From Acetivibrio alkalicellulosi (lineage in GTDB: Bacteria; Bacillota; Clostridia; Acetivibrionales; Acetivibrionaceae), in contig VLTH01000002.1 in NCBI GenBank assembly GCA_008125075.1, forward strand, positions 932,125 to 996,124: a DNA stretch of 64,000 bases, written 5' to 3'. Shown piece after piece: positions 19,625 to 29,906 of this stretch; positions within the stretch are counted from its first letter, which is position 1; every line of letters begins with the position of its first letter. Under the pieces are notes generated by a model. It made no database searches. It was given only the letters and a program-made list of their open reading frames with translations, and was not told the origin of the DNA. Made by a program: the position numbers and the translations under genes.

Positions 19625-22600
19625 ATGTTTTACAAAAAAAAGGATTTTACCAATAACACTGCTTGTACTTTTTATTATCAGCACGTTTCTATCATTACCA
19701 AGCGGCATTTATGGATTAAGTGAAGAAAATTTTACACAATTAAATAAGGAGTCTAACCATTATTCAAATCAAACTGAAGGTACAGAAAAAGAGAAATTTA
19801 AAAGTATAATAGTTGTATATGAAGATCTTAGAAAGTCTGATCAGGTTATAAACCAAGTTGTTTCTGAAATGAATATAGTAAACTTTAAAACTGATAGAGT
19901 AAGTGATGCACTAAAAATGGACACTATTGAAGTTGGAGAAGATGTTTGCTTAAAGTCTTTATTAAATTATCTTAATAATCACCCAGATGTCTCATATGCA
20001 CAGCATGATTATCTTATAGGTACGTATAATTTTTCAAACATGGAATACTATCATCAGCAATGGGCAATTGAAAATTATGGTCAGACGGTTTTAGAGCAAA
20101 ATGGAATTCAAGGCATAGATATGAATGTAAGTGAATTGTGGGAGATTACACAAGGATCAGAAGATGTGATAGTTGCTGTAATAGACACTGGTGTAGATAT
20201 AAATCATCCTGAATTGTCAGATAGCATATTTGTTAATAATAAAGAAAGTATGGATGGAGAAGACAGTGATGGAAATGGTTTAATTGATGATATAAGTGGG
20301 TGGAATTTTGTAGATAACACAAACGATGTATATAATTGTTCCTTTGGTGATTTCCATGGTACTCATATAACTGGTATAATTGCAGCTTCTTGGAACAAAA
20401 ACGGTATAATAGGTATTGCCCCAAATGTAAAAATCCTACCAATTAAGGTTATGGAGAGAAACAGTGGAAAAACATCTGATGCCATTAAAGCTATTGAATA
20501 TGCATCAAGTATGGGCGCATCAATATTCAATTGCAGCTGGGGAACAGGTTTTTATAATCAAGCATTAAAAGATGTAATCTCGAATACAGAGGGGCTTTTT
20601 ATTTTCCCAGCAGGTAATCAAGGTAAAAATACAGACAGAGTTCCAATATATCCAGCAGCATATGAACTGGATAATATTATATCTGTTGCAGCAATAGATA
20701 ACAGATGTGAACTGTCGGATTTCTCAAGTTATGGAGAAAATGTAGATATTGGTGCACCTGGAGTTGCAATTATAAGTACTGCAACTGATGGAAGATATGC
20801 ATATATGTGTGGTTCATCTGTTGCAGTTCCTCACGTTGCAGGTGTAGCAGCATTATTAAAGAGTTATGATAACAGTTTGACTGAAAAAGAAATTAAAGAA
20901 AGAATAATTAAAAATGTAACGAAATCACAAAATTTAAAAGGCAAAGTGGCTTCATCTGGATGGCTAAATGCTAGTGCTGCTCTATTAAATGAACCTCCCA
21001 TTTATAATGAAGAACCTGTTAAAGAAGAGGGAGTAGTGGTTTTGAGTGACACAATATGGATTTCATCACAATTAATTGAGGTTGTGCCAGATAAATATAC
21101 AGCGTCGGTTGGTGATATAATAACTGTAGAGGTTAAAATTAAAGATGTATCATTTATTTCAGGATATGAAATCAGTCTTTCTTATGATCCAAATGTTGTG
21201 AGACCTGTCAAAAAAGACTTAACTCCTTATGAGAGTGGAATAACAAAGTCATCAATTGGTATAAAAACTAATAGATTAAAAGGAGATATCAATGGAGATG
21301 GTTTAGTTAACTCAACAGACTACATATTACTCAGAAGGTATATATTGGGGATATCTGGCGTTTTAGATGATGCCAAAAAAGAGTTTTATTATGTAGCTGA
21401 CCTCAATGGAGATGGTTTGGTTAATTCAACGGATTGTGTATTATTAAGAAGGTACTTACTAGAAATAATATCGAAATTTCCAGCATCAGAAGAAGAGTCT
21501 GAAGGTAACATGATTTGGTATAGAGATGTTATAACAAACGGAAAATATAGCCCAATTTCGTTTTTTCACAATGACAGTTATAATAGTAAGCTGATTTTGG
21601 GAGCTACATACATGTCAATGGAGAATTATAGAAATGATGGGATAGTCGAAAGTGGTGATATATTAGCAAGAATAAAATTTGAGGTATTAAAAGAAAACAG
21701 AATAATAATAAGTTCGGAAGGAATTAAACATTATGATATTAATGGAAATAGAATTAGATATCGAACTCTTGATTATAGAACAAGGCAAATAAATTTTCAT
21801 TTTCCTGAGTATATACCAGAGATATCAGAAATGCCAGTTATAGAGTTTCCACCTTCAATGATAGCAGGCAAAAATGACCACACTTTTTCAGGATATGTAA
21901 GTCCCTGCATATCTGAGCTTGGTAAGAATGGATTTAAAGTATCTGTAGATAATACTACACTTACTGCCATAACTGATAGAAATGGATATTTTGAAATAAA
22001 AAATGTACCACAGGGAAATCTTAATATAACTATTTCTAAAGAGGGATACTTAAATAGAACCCTTAGAAATGTTTCAACTGTTGACATGGTTATACCAGAT
22101 GGAAGTTTTATCAATTATAAGCATACAATAATGGGAACTGAGGAGTATCCAGTAGAAGTAATGGCAGGTGATATTAACTCAGATAATGCTATATGCATGA
22201 GTGATCTTATTATAATTGCTAGAGCAAATAACACTATGCAAGGAAAAACTGGGTATAACCCAATAGCAGATATAAATAAAGATGGTGCAATTAATATGGA
22301 AGATGTAATTATTGTAGTTAGAAATATTAGCAGAAATATAAATGGCTATTATGGAGAAGTATTAGATCCAATGTTTAAGTTTCGTACAGATGTTAATGGA
22401 ATAGCAAGAAGTGGATTATCACCTTTAGACTTTAATGAAGTACAATATATTGCAATACATCATGCACTTGCTGTTAATTACAGTGCTCATAAGTGTCATA
22501 GAGATCATTATCTTAGAATAGAAAATGGAAATGAATGGTGGGGTATTGCCTATAATGAGTACATTGAAAAAAATGGACGTGTATTTATTGGTCGAGGCCA

Positions 22601-22880
22601 TTACAGAGGTGCACATGCTGGAACACGAAGGAATAACGAAATATCATATGGAATATGTGTGGAAGGAGATTATCATAACTTTAATCAACCACTTCCAAGA
22701 AAACAATTTGATGTATTGGTAGAAAGAGTCTATGAAGCTATGCTGAAATTTGAGATACAAGATGTAGATAAAGTAGTACCCCATAAATATTTTGGAGGTA
22801 CATATTGCCCAGGGGATTACTTTCCGATAGAAGAATTACGGAATGAATTAAGAAAAAAGATATATAGGACATCAAATTAA
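19625..22880 (+). CDS. Subtilase / split cohesin-dockerin / dockerin / N-acetylmuramoyl-L-alanine amidase fusion, frameshifted near the start
   Basis: The ATG at 19625, behind GGGGGAG, is out of frame with the rest. An A8 run (19634-19641) would need seven A to give [18 protein letters not shown], a perfect signal peptide that joins the long frame; otherwise the first in-frame ATG is 19869, inside the propeptide. The corrected product is about 1084 residues: signal peptide; I9-like propeptide (about 58-130); S8 subtilase (about 165-455) with Asp in VIDTG, His in HGTH and Ser in GSSVAVPH; a cohesin-like domain (about 487-723) interrupted at about 553-622 by a complete type I dockerin; a CnaB/carboxypeptidase-regulatory-like domain (about 752-828); a second, less typical dockerin (about 847-909); and an Amidase_2 domain (about 935-1079; IAIHHA, GAHAG, CPGDYFP). 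It resembles the N-terminus of the giant protein at 53792. Confidence 0.85.
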
Positions 22881-22902
22881 TTTATAGAAAGCCGACCAAT
22901 AT

Positions 22903-22923
22903 ATTGAACATAGTTTGTTCAAT
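22903..22923. promoter_or_regulatory. Short palindrome, possible operator
   Basis: ATTGAACA and TGTTCAAT face each other across five bases in the spacer between the subtilase-amidase and the DUF5050 lipoprotein genes. It could be an operator or a small mRNA hairpin. No T-run follows. No regulator can be named. Confidence 0.3.
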
Positions 22924-23012
22924 AATAATATAAAAGTATTATCTTAGAAATGAGAGATTTTGAATTAGAAGTTTTGGAATTTTAGTATTATAAAAAAGAG
23001 GAGGATTCTGCA

Positions 23013-24119
23013 ATGTTTAACAGAAAGAATGCAATTATAAAAATTAAAACAGTAAAAATATTACTAATGATAAAAATATTAATAGTAGGTACACTATTGA
23101 GTCATGGATGTGGAAATATGAGTTTAGATACTGAGGATAGTGAAAAAGTAGAAACACCTGTTAATGTGACACAAATATCTGATGAAGATAGTGGAAAGGA
23201 AAAAACGCCTATTGAAGAAACACAGTCAACTGAAATAGATCATCATGTGAGAGGTAATAGTATTGGCAATATAGTTAACCGTGGGTTAGTTGCATCACAA
23301 GGAGAATGGATATATTATACTTATGATGTTGAAGATAAATTGAGTTTACTAAAATCAAAAGTTAATGGTGAAGAACAAACAGTTTTATACAACAATGTTG
23401 CAGGAAATATAAATATAATAGATGACTGGATTTATTTTAACTCAGGAGGAATCTTTAAGATCAAAACTGATGGAAGTGAATTAAAAAGACTCAATGATAC
23501 AGGCGGTGAATTTATTAATGTAGTAGGAGGGTGGATTTATTATGCTAATAATCAGGGAATTTACAAAATGATAACAGATGGAAGTAATGAAGAGAAATTA
23601 ACTGATGATAGTGCTAGAGATATGAACATAGTAGATGGATGGGCATATTATTCAAATGGAAATGACAATTTGAGTATTTACAAAATAAGAACAGATGGAA
23701 GTGATAGAACAAAACTAAATGATGATATTTCACGTGCAATAAATGTAGTTAATGATAAAATTTATTATGCAAGGTATGTTGATGAGCCAGGATTGTATAG
23801 AATAGATATCGATGGAGAAAACAAAATACAAATTTACAATGAAACTGTTTCAACTTTAAATGTAGTTGATGATTGGATTTATTTTTGTAAAACTGTTCTA
23901 TCACCATCGATGAAAGATGGTGGATATTTGACTCATTTGGGTCAATTACACAAAATGCGTATAGATGGAAGTGAGGTTACAAAGCTAGATGACAGATTAT
24001 CAAATAGTATAAATGTAATAGACGATTGGATTTACCTACAGGTACAAGAAGAAAAATCAATGTTTCTACACAGAATTAAGACGGATGGCTCTAATAAGCA
24101 AAAAATGAGTGAGCTGTAA
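23013..24119 (+). CDS. DUF5050-type beta-propeller lipoprotein
   Basis: The 368-residue exported protein has a charged N-terminus, a hydrophobic stretch and Cys33 in LLSHGCG, an acceptable though not ideal lipobox. After a polar linker come about six copies of a repeat of roughly 40-45 residues, with the pattern VVDDWIYY...GIYKIKTDGSxxxKLNDD, typical of DUF5050/LDL-receptor YWTD-like beta-propellers in clostridia. The family is thought to bind ligands at the cell surface; no substrate is known. An AGAGGAGG site precedes the ATG. It is probably its own unit, ended by the terminator at 24183. Confidence 0.8.
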   Translation: MFNRKNAIIKIKTVKILLMIKILIVGTLLSHGCGNMSLDTEDSEKVETPVNVTQISDEDSGKEKTPIEETQSTEIDHHVRGNSIGNIVNRGLVASQGEWIYYTYDVEDKLSLLKSKVNGEEQTVLYNNVAGNINIIDDWIYFNSGGIFKIKTDGSELKRLNDTGGEFINVVGGWIYYANNQGIYKMITDGSNEEKLTDDSARDMNIVDGWAYYSNGNDNLSIYKIRTDGSDRTKLNDDISRAINVVNDKIYYARYVDEPGLYRIDIDGENKIQIYNETVSTLNVVDDWIYFCKTVLSPSMKDGGYLTHLGQLHKMRIDGSEVTKLDDRLSNSINVIDDWIYLQVQEEKSMFLHRIKTDGSNKQKMSEL

Positions 24120-24182
24120 AGTGACTCAAACTACCACATATACAAGTTAAAAAAATAAACCCTTAAATAAATAATGAGTTAA

Positions 24183-24213
24183 GACTGTCAGGTTAAATTT
24201 TGACAGTTTTTTT
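24183..24213 (+). terminator. Intrinsic terminator after the DUF5050 gene
   Basis: CTGTCA pairs with TGACAG across about ten bases, followed by seven T. It lies about 65 bases after the stop codon. Confidence 0.8.
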
Positions 24214-24312
24214 GTATATTAAAAAAGTCAGTTTAAATTAAAATTACACACAAATAATGAAAAACCCATTAGTGAATTACAACTTATATATTTTTTTTAT
24301 TTTTCATATGTA

Positions 24313-24341
24313 TTGACAACCTTTTTCATTAATTGTATAAT
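24313..24341 (+). promoter_or_regulatory. Perfect-consensus SigA promoter in a gene-free region
   Basis: TTGACA at 24313-24318, exactly 17 bases, then TATAAT at 24336-24341. Both hexamers match the consensus. No open reading frame of note follows for 740 bases, but an intrinsic terminator does, at 24828. Transcription should start near 24348. Confidence 0.8.
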
Positions 24342-24347
24342 TATAGA

Positions 24348-24850
24348 TAAGAAAGTAGTTTGATTAACACTGTATGCTTTTCAATTAGAATGTTCATATG
24401 TAATAACTTTTTGACAATTCTTAGTTTGACATTGGAGCACTTTTGTTTCTTGTTTTAGGGATTTACTGTAAATTTATTTTTTAATTTGTGTTTCAAGTAG
24501 TGCGATTTATTCAGGACATAAAGTAAATTTAATAAAGAAGGAGGAAAGAACTGCTAATTTTGTAGCCCAAAGTTCATTGATTCATTAGTTTGAATTATTA
24601 AATTTTTATTGTTTAGTTTTATAGAAAGATGTTAGTGGGAGACAGGTTTTTTGCTTTAAAATACTTTAACTTAGATTAGAATTGCATTTGAGAGATTAAA
24701 ATTTTAAAGAAGATTTGGGAAGGTTTAGGGGAGAATATATATTAGTACAATATATATTTTGTTGATCGGAATTTTTATTTGATTTTTAATGGAAGAGATA
24801 AATTATTTTATAAAAAAAGAACTTTGGGCTGCTAAATTAGCAGCTTTTTT
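24348..24850 (+). ncRNA. Candidate structured noncoding RNA of about 500 nt
   Basis: The segment runs from the perfect promoter at 24313-24341 to a terminator hairpin with T-run at 24828-24850, with no supportable reading frame. Positions 24551-24575 and 24819-24843 are complementary over 25 bases (23 Watson-Crick pairs, one G-U, one mismatch). That gives a long-range stem closing about 240 nt, and it is mutually exclusive with the terminator hairpin. A further perfect hairpin lies near 24737-24760 (ATATATATT and its complement). An AAGGAGGAAAG stretch at about 24537 lacks a following start codon. I cannot match it to tmRNA, RNase P, 6S or a known riboswitch. It could instead be a MITE with terminal inverted repeats or a leader far upstream of pyrG. 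Confidence 0.5.
24828..24850 (+). terminator. Intrinsic terminator of the candidate ncRNA
   Basis: GCTGCTAA and TTAGCAGC pair around a single base (or six pairs with a five-base loop), followed by six T at 24845-24850. It is preceded by GAACTTTGGG, which belongs to the alternative long-range stem. Confidence 0.8.
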
Positions 24851-24962
24851 CATGGCATATGTATGCTTTAGACGTTTTAGAACAATATCCATAGCCACAT
24901 TGTAAGCATGTTTTAGCAACTAGTAGTTTAAATAATTTATGCTAACATTCATTATTTTAGTA

Positions 24963-24991
24963 TTGACACTTAATGATGTCAAATATAAAAT
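24963..24991 (+). promoter_or_regulatory. SigA-type promoter of pyrG
   Basis: TTGACA at 24963-24968 and TAAAAT at 24986-24991 with a 17-base spacer. The -35 region is part of an inverted repeat (TTGACA to TGTCAA at 24977-24982) that could be an operator. Confidence 0.65.
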
Positions 24992-25039
24992 AAAGACAGG
25001 CATATAATTATATATTATAGAAATTATTTTTTTGGTCAT

Positions 25040-25060
25040 CAGCCGATTGCTAATCGGCTG
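25040..25060 (+). promoter_or_regulatory. Leader hairpin directly before pyrG
   Basis: A perfect nine-base-pair stem (CAGCCGATT and AATCGGCTG) with a three-base loop, followed by AAGCTGTTTT and then the pyrG ribosome binding site. In Bacillus, pyrG is controlled by a CTP-sensing attenuator hairpin in the leader. The position fits, but the T-run is short and interrupted, so attenuation is inference. Confidence 0.5.
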
Positions 25061-25084
25061 AAGCTGTTTTAAGTGGAGGATTGA

Positions 25085-26683
<1,599 letters not shown>

Positions 26684-26721
26684 ATAATTTATAATTTTTA
26701 AAATGAATATTAGAAATTTTA

Positions 26722-26760
26722 AAAACCACTACTTTTTATTCACTGAGTAGTGGTTTTATC
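26722..26760 (+). terminator. Intrinsic terminator after pyrG
   Basis: AAACCACTAC at about 26724 pairs with GTAGTGGTTT ending near 26757, with a loop of about 15 bases, followed by TATCTATT. The A/T tracts at both feet allow it to work on either strand. Confidence 0.7.
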
Positions 26761-26800
26761 TATTCTGAAAATACTTTTTTAAATAGTAACTTTTATTTTA

Positions 26801-26920
26801 TCCACATGTCATTTGTTTGCTTTGCAAACATGTACATGTGTAGTTATAATCCTTCCCTTTATACTTTTGATAATATGTTAGTGAACTTTTTAGTCATGAA
26901 TGTCTATTTACATTCCAAAA
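26801..26920. repeat. Family D repeat, copy 1 (reverse, diverged)
   Basis: Contains TTTGTTTGCTTTGCAAACATG and, further right, CATGAATGTC. These are reverse-oriented relatives of the copy at 40954-41058. The remaining spacer to 27057 is plain AT-rich sequence with no frame and would hold the spoIIR promoter. Confidence 0.4.
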
Positions 26921-27057
26921 TTTTAATGATGTCCTAAAAATAGTTTTTAGATGAAAAATATTTTATGTATAGTATAATTTCTTTCGTTTTTGTACACAAT
27001 TATACTAAGCAATTAAAGTTTATAATGTAAATAAATAAAATCAGGGGGATATAAAGA

Positions 27058-27801
27058 ATGATTAAAAAGTTTAAAACTAAGTTGACAAAAAAAACATCAT
27101 TAAAAGCAATAACACTATTTTTATTATCTACAATATTTATAGTGGGAATAGTTTTTGCATCTTATTCTGAAAACGTAAGTAATGGACTTTCAGATAGTCT
27201 AATAAGATTACATGTTGTAGCAAATAGTGATTCGCCTGAGGATCAACAGCTAAAAAATGATGTTCGAGATGAAATAATAAAGTATATGAAAGATGAACTA
27301 AAGAATATAAAAGATGTTGATAAAACTAAGGAAATAATAAATGAAAATTTAGAATATATTAGAGATATAGCAAAGAAAGAAATTGACAGACAGGGCAAGT
27401 ATTATAATGTAGATGTTTCACTAGGAAATTATCCTTTTCCCACTAAGGTATATGGAGATATAAACCTTCCAGCAGGAGTTTATCAAGCATTGAGAGTTTC
27501 TATTGGAGAGAGTACAGGTAAAAATTGGTGGTGTGTATTATTTCCTCCACTATGTTTTGTAGATGCAACCCATGGAACAATATCGGACTCTGTTAAGGAA
27601 GAGTTAAGGGAAATACTGACAAAGGAAGAATATAGTCTTATAACAGCTGAGGAAGAGGAATTTAATAAAATTGAAATTAGTATTAAATTTAAGGTAGTAG
27701 AAGTATTTCAGGATACTAAAATTAAGGCCTCGGAGACATATTATGACTCTAAAATCAAAATTAGCAGAATGTTTAATAAAGTTACTAAAGCTTTGAATTG
27801 A
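27058..27801 (+). CDS. spoIIR: Stage II sporulation protein R
   Basis: Secreted signalling protein made in the forespore that triggers SpoIIGA to process pro-SigE in the mother cell. The 247-residue product has an N-terminal membrane/signal segment (about 18-36) followed by the family hallmarks LIRLHVVANSDSPEDQQLKN and WWCVLFPPLCFVD. Length is typical. The start follows GGGGGAT. The gene is alone between terminators, as usual. It shows that the organism forms spores. Confidence 0.95.
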   Translation: MIKKFKTKLTKKTSLKAITLFLLSTIFIVGIVFASYSENVSNGLSDSLIRLHVVANSDSPEDQQLKNDVRDEIIKYMKDELKNIKDVDKTKEIINENLEYIRDIAKKEIDRQGKYYNVDVSLGNYPFPTKVYGDINLPAGVYQALRVSIGESTGKNWWCVLFPPLCFVDATHGTISDSVKEELREILTKEEYSLITAEEEEFNKIEISIKFKVVEVFQDTKIKASETYYDSKIKISRMFNKVTKALN

Positions 27802-27820
27802 AATATAATTGAAAATCTTT

Positions 27821-27887
27821 CCTCCTGAGTATAATGAAAAGGGCGGTTTCTTTATTAAGAATCTGCCCTTTTTATATACTCAGGAGG
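27821..27887. terminator. Long double-stem hairpin after spoIIR
   Basis: CCTCCTGAGTATA at 27821 pairs with TATACTCAGGAGG ending at 27887, and inside it AAAAGGGC pairs with GCCCTTTT. This gives one long two-part hairpin, the inner part of which is a T-rich terminator. Confidence 0.75.
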
Positions 27888-27925
27888 GCTTAACTATATT
27901 TAACTGGGACTTTTTTGTTATCTAT

Positions 27926-28206
27926 CATAATATGGGGTGCATATTATTTAAGTGAAGTAAAATATGGAAGAAACATTGTGAAGCAAGTAGTAGAGCCTGT
28001 TATAATAAAAGCTTGGGTATCGAACCCCTTCGATTAGAAGTCTTTCACTTCGTTCTAAGACTTCTAATGCGACGAGGAAAGGGAGAGCATTGTTTGAGCG
28101 AAGCGAGTTTTGCAAAGGCCCCGAGGAGTATTTACAGGCTCTAAACTGCGAAACTTTAGTTTCTGGAATATTTTTCTTCACATTTGTTACATGCACCCAT
28201 AATATG
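27926..28206. mobile_element. Family A full-length element (263 bp) with 9-bp target duplication, copy 3
   Basis: Flanked by the perfect direct repeat CATAATATG at 27926-27934 and 28198-28206. The element itself (27935-28197) starts GGGTGCATATTATTTAAGTG and ends TTTGTTACATGCACC, giving imperfect terminal inverted repeats of about 38 bp. A second, internal pair (TAGAGCCTGT near 27991 and ACAGGCTCTA near 28134) and an internal hairpin (ATTAGAAGTCTT and AAGACTTCTAAT) make it highly foldable. It is non-coding and so MITE-like. Its right end matches the 37-bp copies at 7658 and 32381. Confidence 0.8.
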
Positions 28207-28239
28207 TTATAATTATATATATAAAGATGAGGTGAAAAA

Positions 28240-28929
28240 ATGGATATAGCTATTATTGAATTGATGAATTTTTACTCTATCGTTGTCATTCGTCTTTTTC
28301 TTGCTGGTTTATTAGGAGGAATTATTGGTTATGAGCGTGAAAGTATGAACAGGCCAGCAGGTTTTAGAACACATATTTTGGTATGCGTTGGCTCCTCTCT
28401 TGTCATGATTACTTCCCAGTTTATATTTGAGCAATATGGCCAAGTTGTAAACATTGATCCTGCTCGTTTAGGAGCACAGGTTATAAGTGGAATAGGATTT
28501 TTAGGTGCAGGTACAATTATTCGAGATGGTATAAGTGTTAGAGGGCTTACCACTGCGGCAAGCTTATGGGCTGTATCCTGTGTAGGTATTGCAGCAGGGA
28601 TTGGTTTTTATGGAGGAGCAATAATTACAGCAGTTATTATTTATATTACACTAATTGTTTTAAAAAAGATGGAGGAGCAATTTACAAAAAAGAAACAGTT
28701 GAGCTTACTTAATATTACAACACAAAACACCCCAGGGCAAATTGGATCTATTGGATGTATTTTAGGTAGGCATAATATAGTGATAAAAAATATAGATTTT
28801 ATTAATAATGACCCTGAGAACCAGGTTGTAATAAGATTTCTAATAAAAATACCTGGAAATGTTCAAAAAGAAACTATAATAGGAGATTTACATGAAATAA
28901 AAGGTGTCCTTAAGGTTTTTGAAGAATAG
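28240..28929 (+). CDS. MgtC/SapB-family membrane protein
   Basis: The 229-residue protein has the MgtC core of four to five membrane segments (residues about 10-145) with the family signatures GGIIGYERE, RPAGFRTHILVCVGS, GIGFLGAGTI and RGLTTAASLWAV. It ends in an ACT-like cytoplasmic tail (about 160-229). MgtC proteins affect Mg2+ homeostasis or F-ATPase activity; the clostridial branch is uncharacterised. The ATG follows GATGAGGTG. It lies just right of the family A element and is followed by a family D repeat. Confidence 0.85.
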   Translation: MDIAIIELMNFYSIVVIRLFLAGLLGGIIGYERESMNRPAGFRTHILVCVGSSLVMITSQFIFEQYGQVVNIDPARLGAQVISGIGFLGAGTIIRDGISVRGLTTAASLWAVSCVGIAAGIGFYGGAIITAVIIYITLIVLKKMEEQFTKKKQLSLLNITTQNTPGQIGSIGCILGRHNIVIKNIDFINNDPENQVVIRFLIKIPGNVQKETIIGDLHEIKGVLKVFEE

Positions 28930-29035
28930 ACATTCATGAGCATGGCAGGCAGAATATTATAGAAGAAATGAAAGCCAATGAATGTCTGTGCCTGTTTGCC
29001 ACAGTAAACAAGTGTCACGGGTACAAATGTATAAT
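28929..29035. repeat. Family D repeat, copy 2
   Basis: GACATTCATGAGCA at 28929, immediately after the mgtC stop codon region, is answered by CCAATGAATGTC ending at 28986, an inverted pair. The part to its right (GTGCCTGTTTGCC onward) is like the right half of the copy at 40954. Confidence 0.55.
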
Positions 29036-29063
29036 TTTACTAAACGAAAGAAGGGGACGAGGT

Positions 29064-29696
29064 ATGTTTATTAAAACTGGTGATGTTATATCAATAAGTC
29101 ACAATTCAAATTCGTTGCAAATAAAAAGCATTGTAATTAATGTAGAACGTGAAATTAGTGATGATGTTTTAAGTGTTAAAGTCAATAATTATGATTTTTT
29201 TAAAATTGGATTTCTTGAAGAAGATCTTGCAGTTATTGGACTGGAAAAAGATAAAAAGATATATATTACGAACTGTAGAGTAGTTGGTTTAGATCCACGT
29301 CAAGGAATTTTAAAACTTTTAGTTGATAGTGAAGAGTTTATTATAAACAACAGAGCACATGAAAGGTATCCTGTATCATTATATGCTGATGTAGAAAATA
29401 AAAGAACAAAAGAGAAATTAGTTTGCATAATAAAAAACATCAGTTATAACGGATTGCTTTTATCATCAAGACAAGATATTTCTAAAGAAGATATGCTAAA
29501 TATTACAATTTACTCTGAAGATACAGATATATTTTTAGGAGCTAAAATAATGTGGACAATGAAAAAGGAACCCTATTATGATTATGGACTTAAAATAACT
29601 TATATAGACTATAAATCCCAGATATTATTAAAAAACTATATTGAAAAATTGAAAACAGAACAAGAAAAATTCATCCTCCAGATAAAAGATATGTAA
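29064..29696 (+). CDS. PilZ-domain protein (YcgR-like)
   Basis: The 210-residue protein has an N-terminal YcgR-type flagellar-brake-like domain (about 1-95) and a C-terminal PilZ domain (about 97-200) with the c-di-GMP-binding motifs RAHER and NISYNG. It should bind cyclic di-GMP and alter motility or surface behaviour. The start at 29064 has GGGGACGAGG just upstream. The open frame reaches back to 28968, but that extension lies inside the family D repeat and is unlikely to be translated. No flagellar genes are nearby. Confidence 0.85.
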   Translation: MFIKTGDVISISHNSNSLQIKSIVINVEREISDDVLSVKVNNYDFFKIGFLEEDLAVIGLEKDKKIYITNCRVVGLDPRQGILKLLVDSEEFIINNRAHERYPVSLYADVENKRTKEKLVCIIKNISYNGLLLSSRQDISKEDMLNITIYSEDTDIFLGAKIMWTMKKEPYYDYGLKITYIDYKSQILLKNYIEKLKTEQEKFILQIKDM

Positions 29697-29704
29697 GTAT
29701 TAAG

Positions 29705-29808
29705 AAATTGCTAAGGGATAGATGAAATATTATTTTAAAATATTTAGGTGGTCTATTTGGAACAAATAAGGTCTTAAGTGAAATTATATATTTTCATCAC
29801 CCTTAAGA
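29705..29808. repeat. Family B element, copy 5
   Basis: Ends GCTAAGGGATAGATGAAATA and TATTTTCATCACCCTTAAG are inverted copies. The middle carries GGTCTATTTGGAACAAATA, which resembles the hairpin at 49467-49499. The element occupies most of the 210-base gap before the galactanase gene. Confidence 0.5.
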
Positions 29809-29906
29809 ATATTTTTAAATACTTGAAATTGAAAGTATGAAACACCAAAAAATGATTTAAAATACTAAATATATTTTACATAAAAATTTTTTTAGGAGGG
29901 GTATGT

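Noticed and set aside
28010..28080. tRNA-like stretch on the minus strand (GGGGTTCGATACCC and a CTTCTAAT loop)
   Set aside because: The T-arm-like part is imperfect and no D-arm or acceptor stem can be completed. The sequence is better explained as part of the palindromic family A element.
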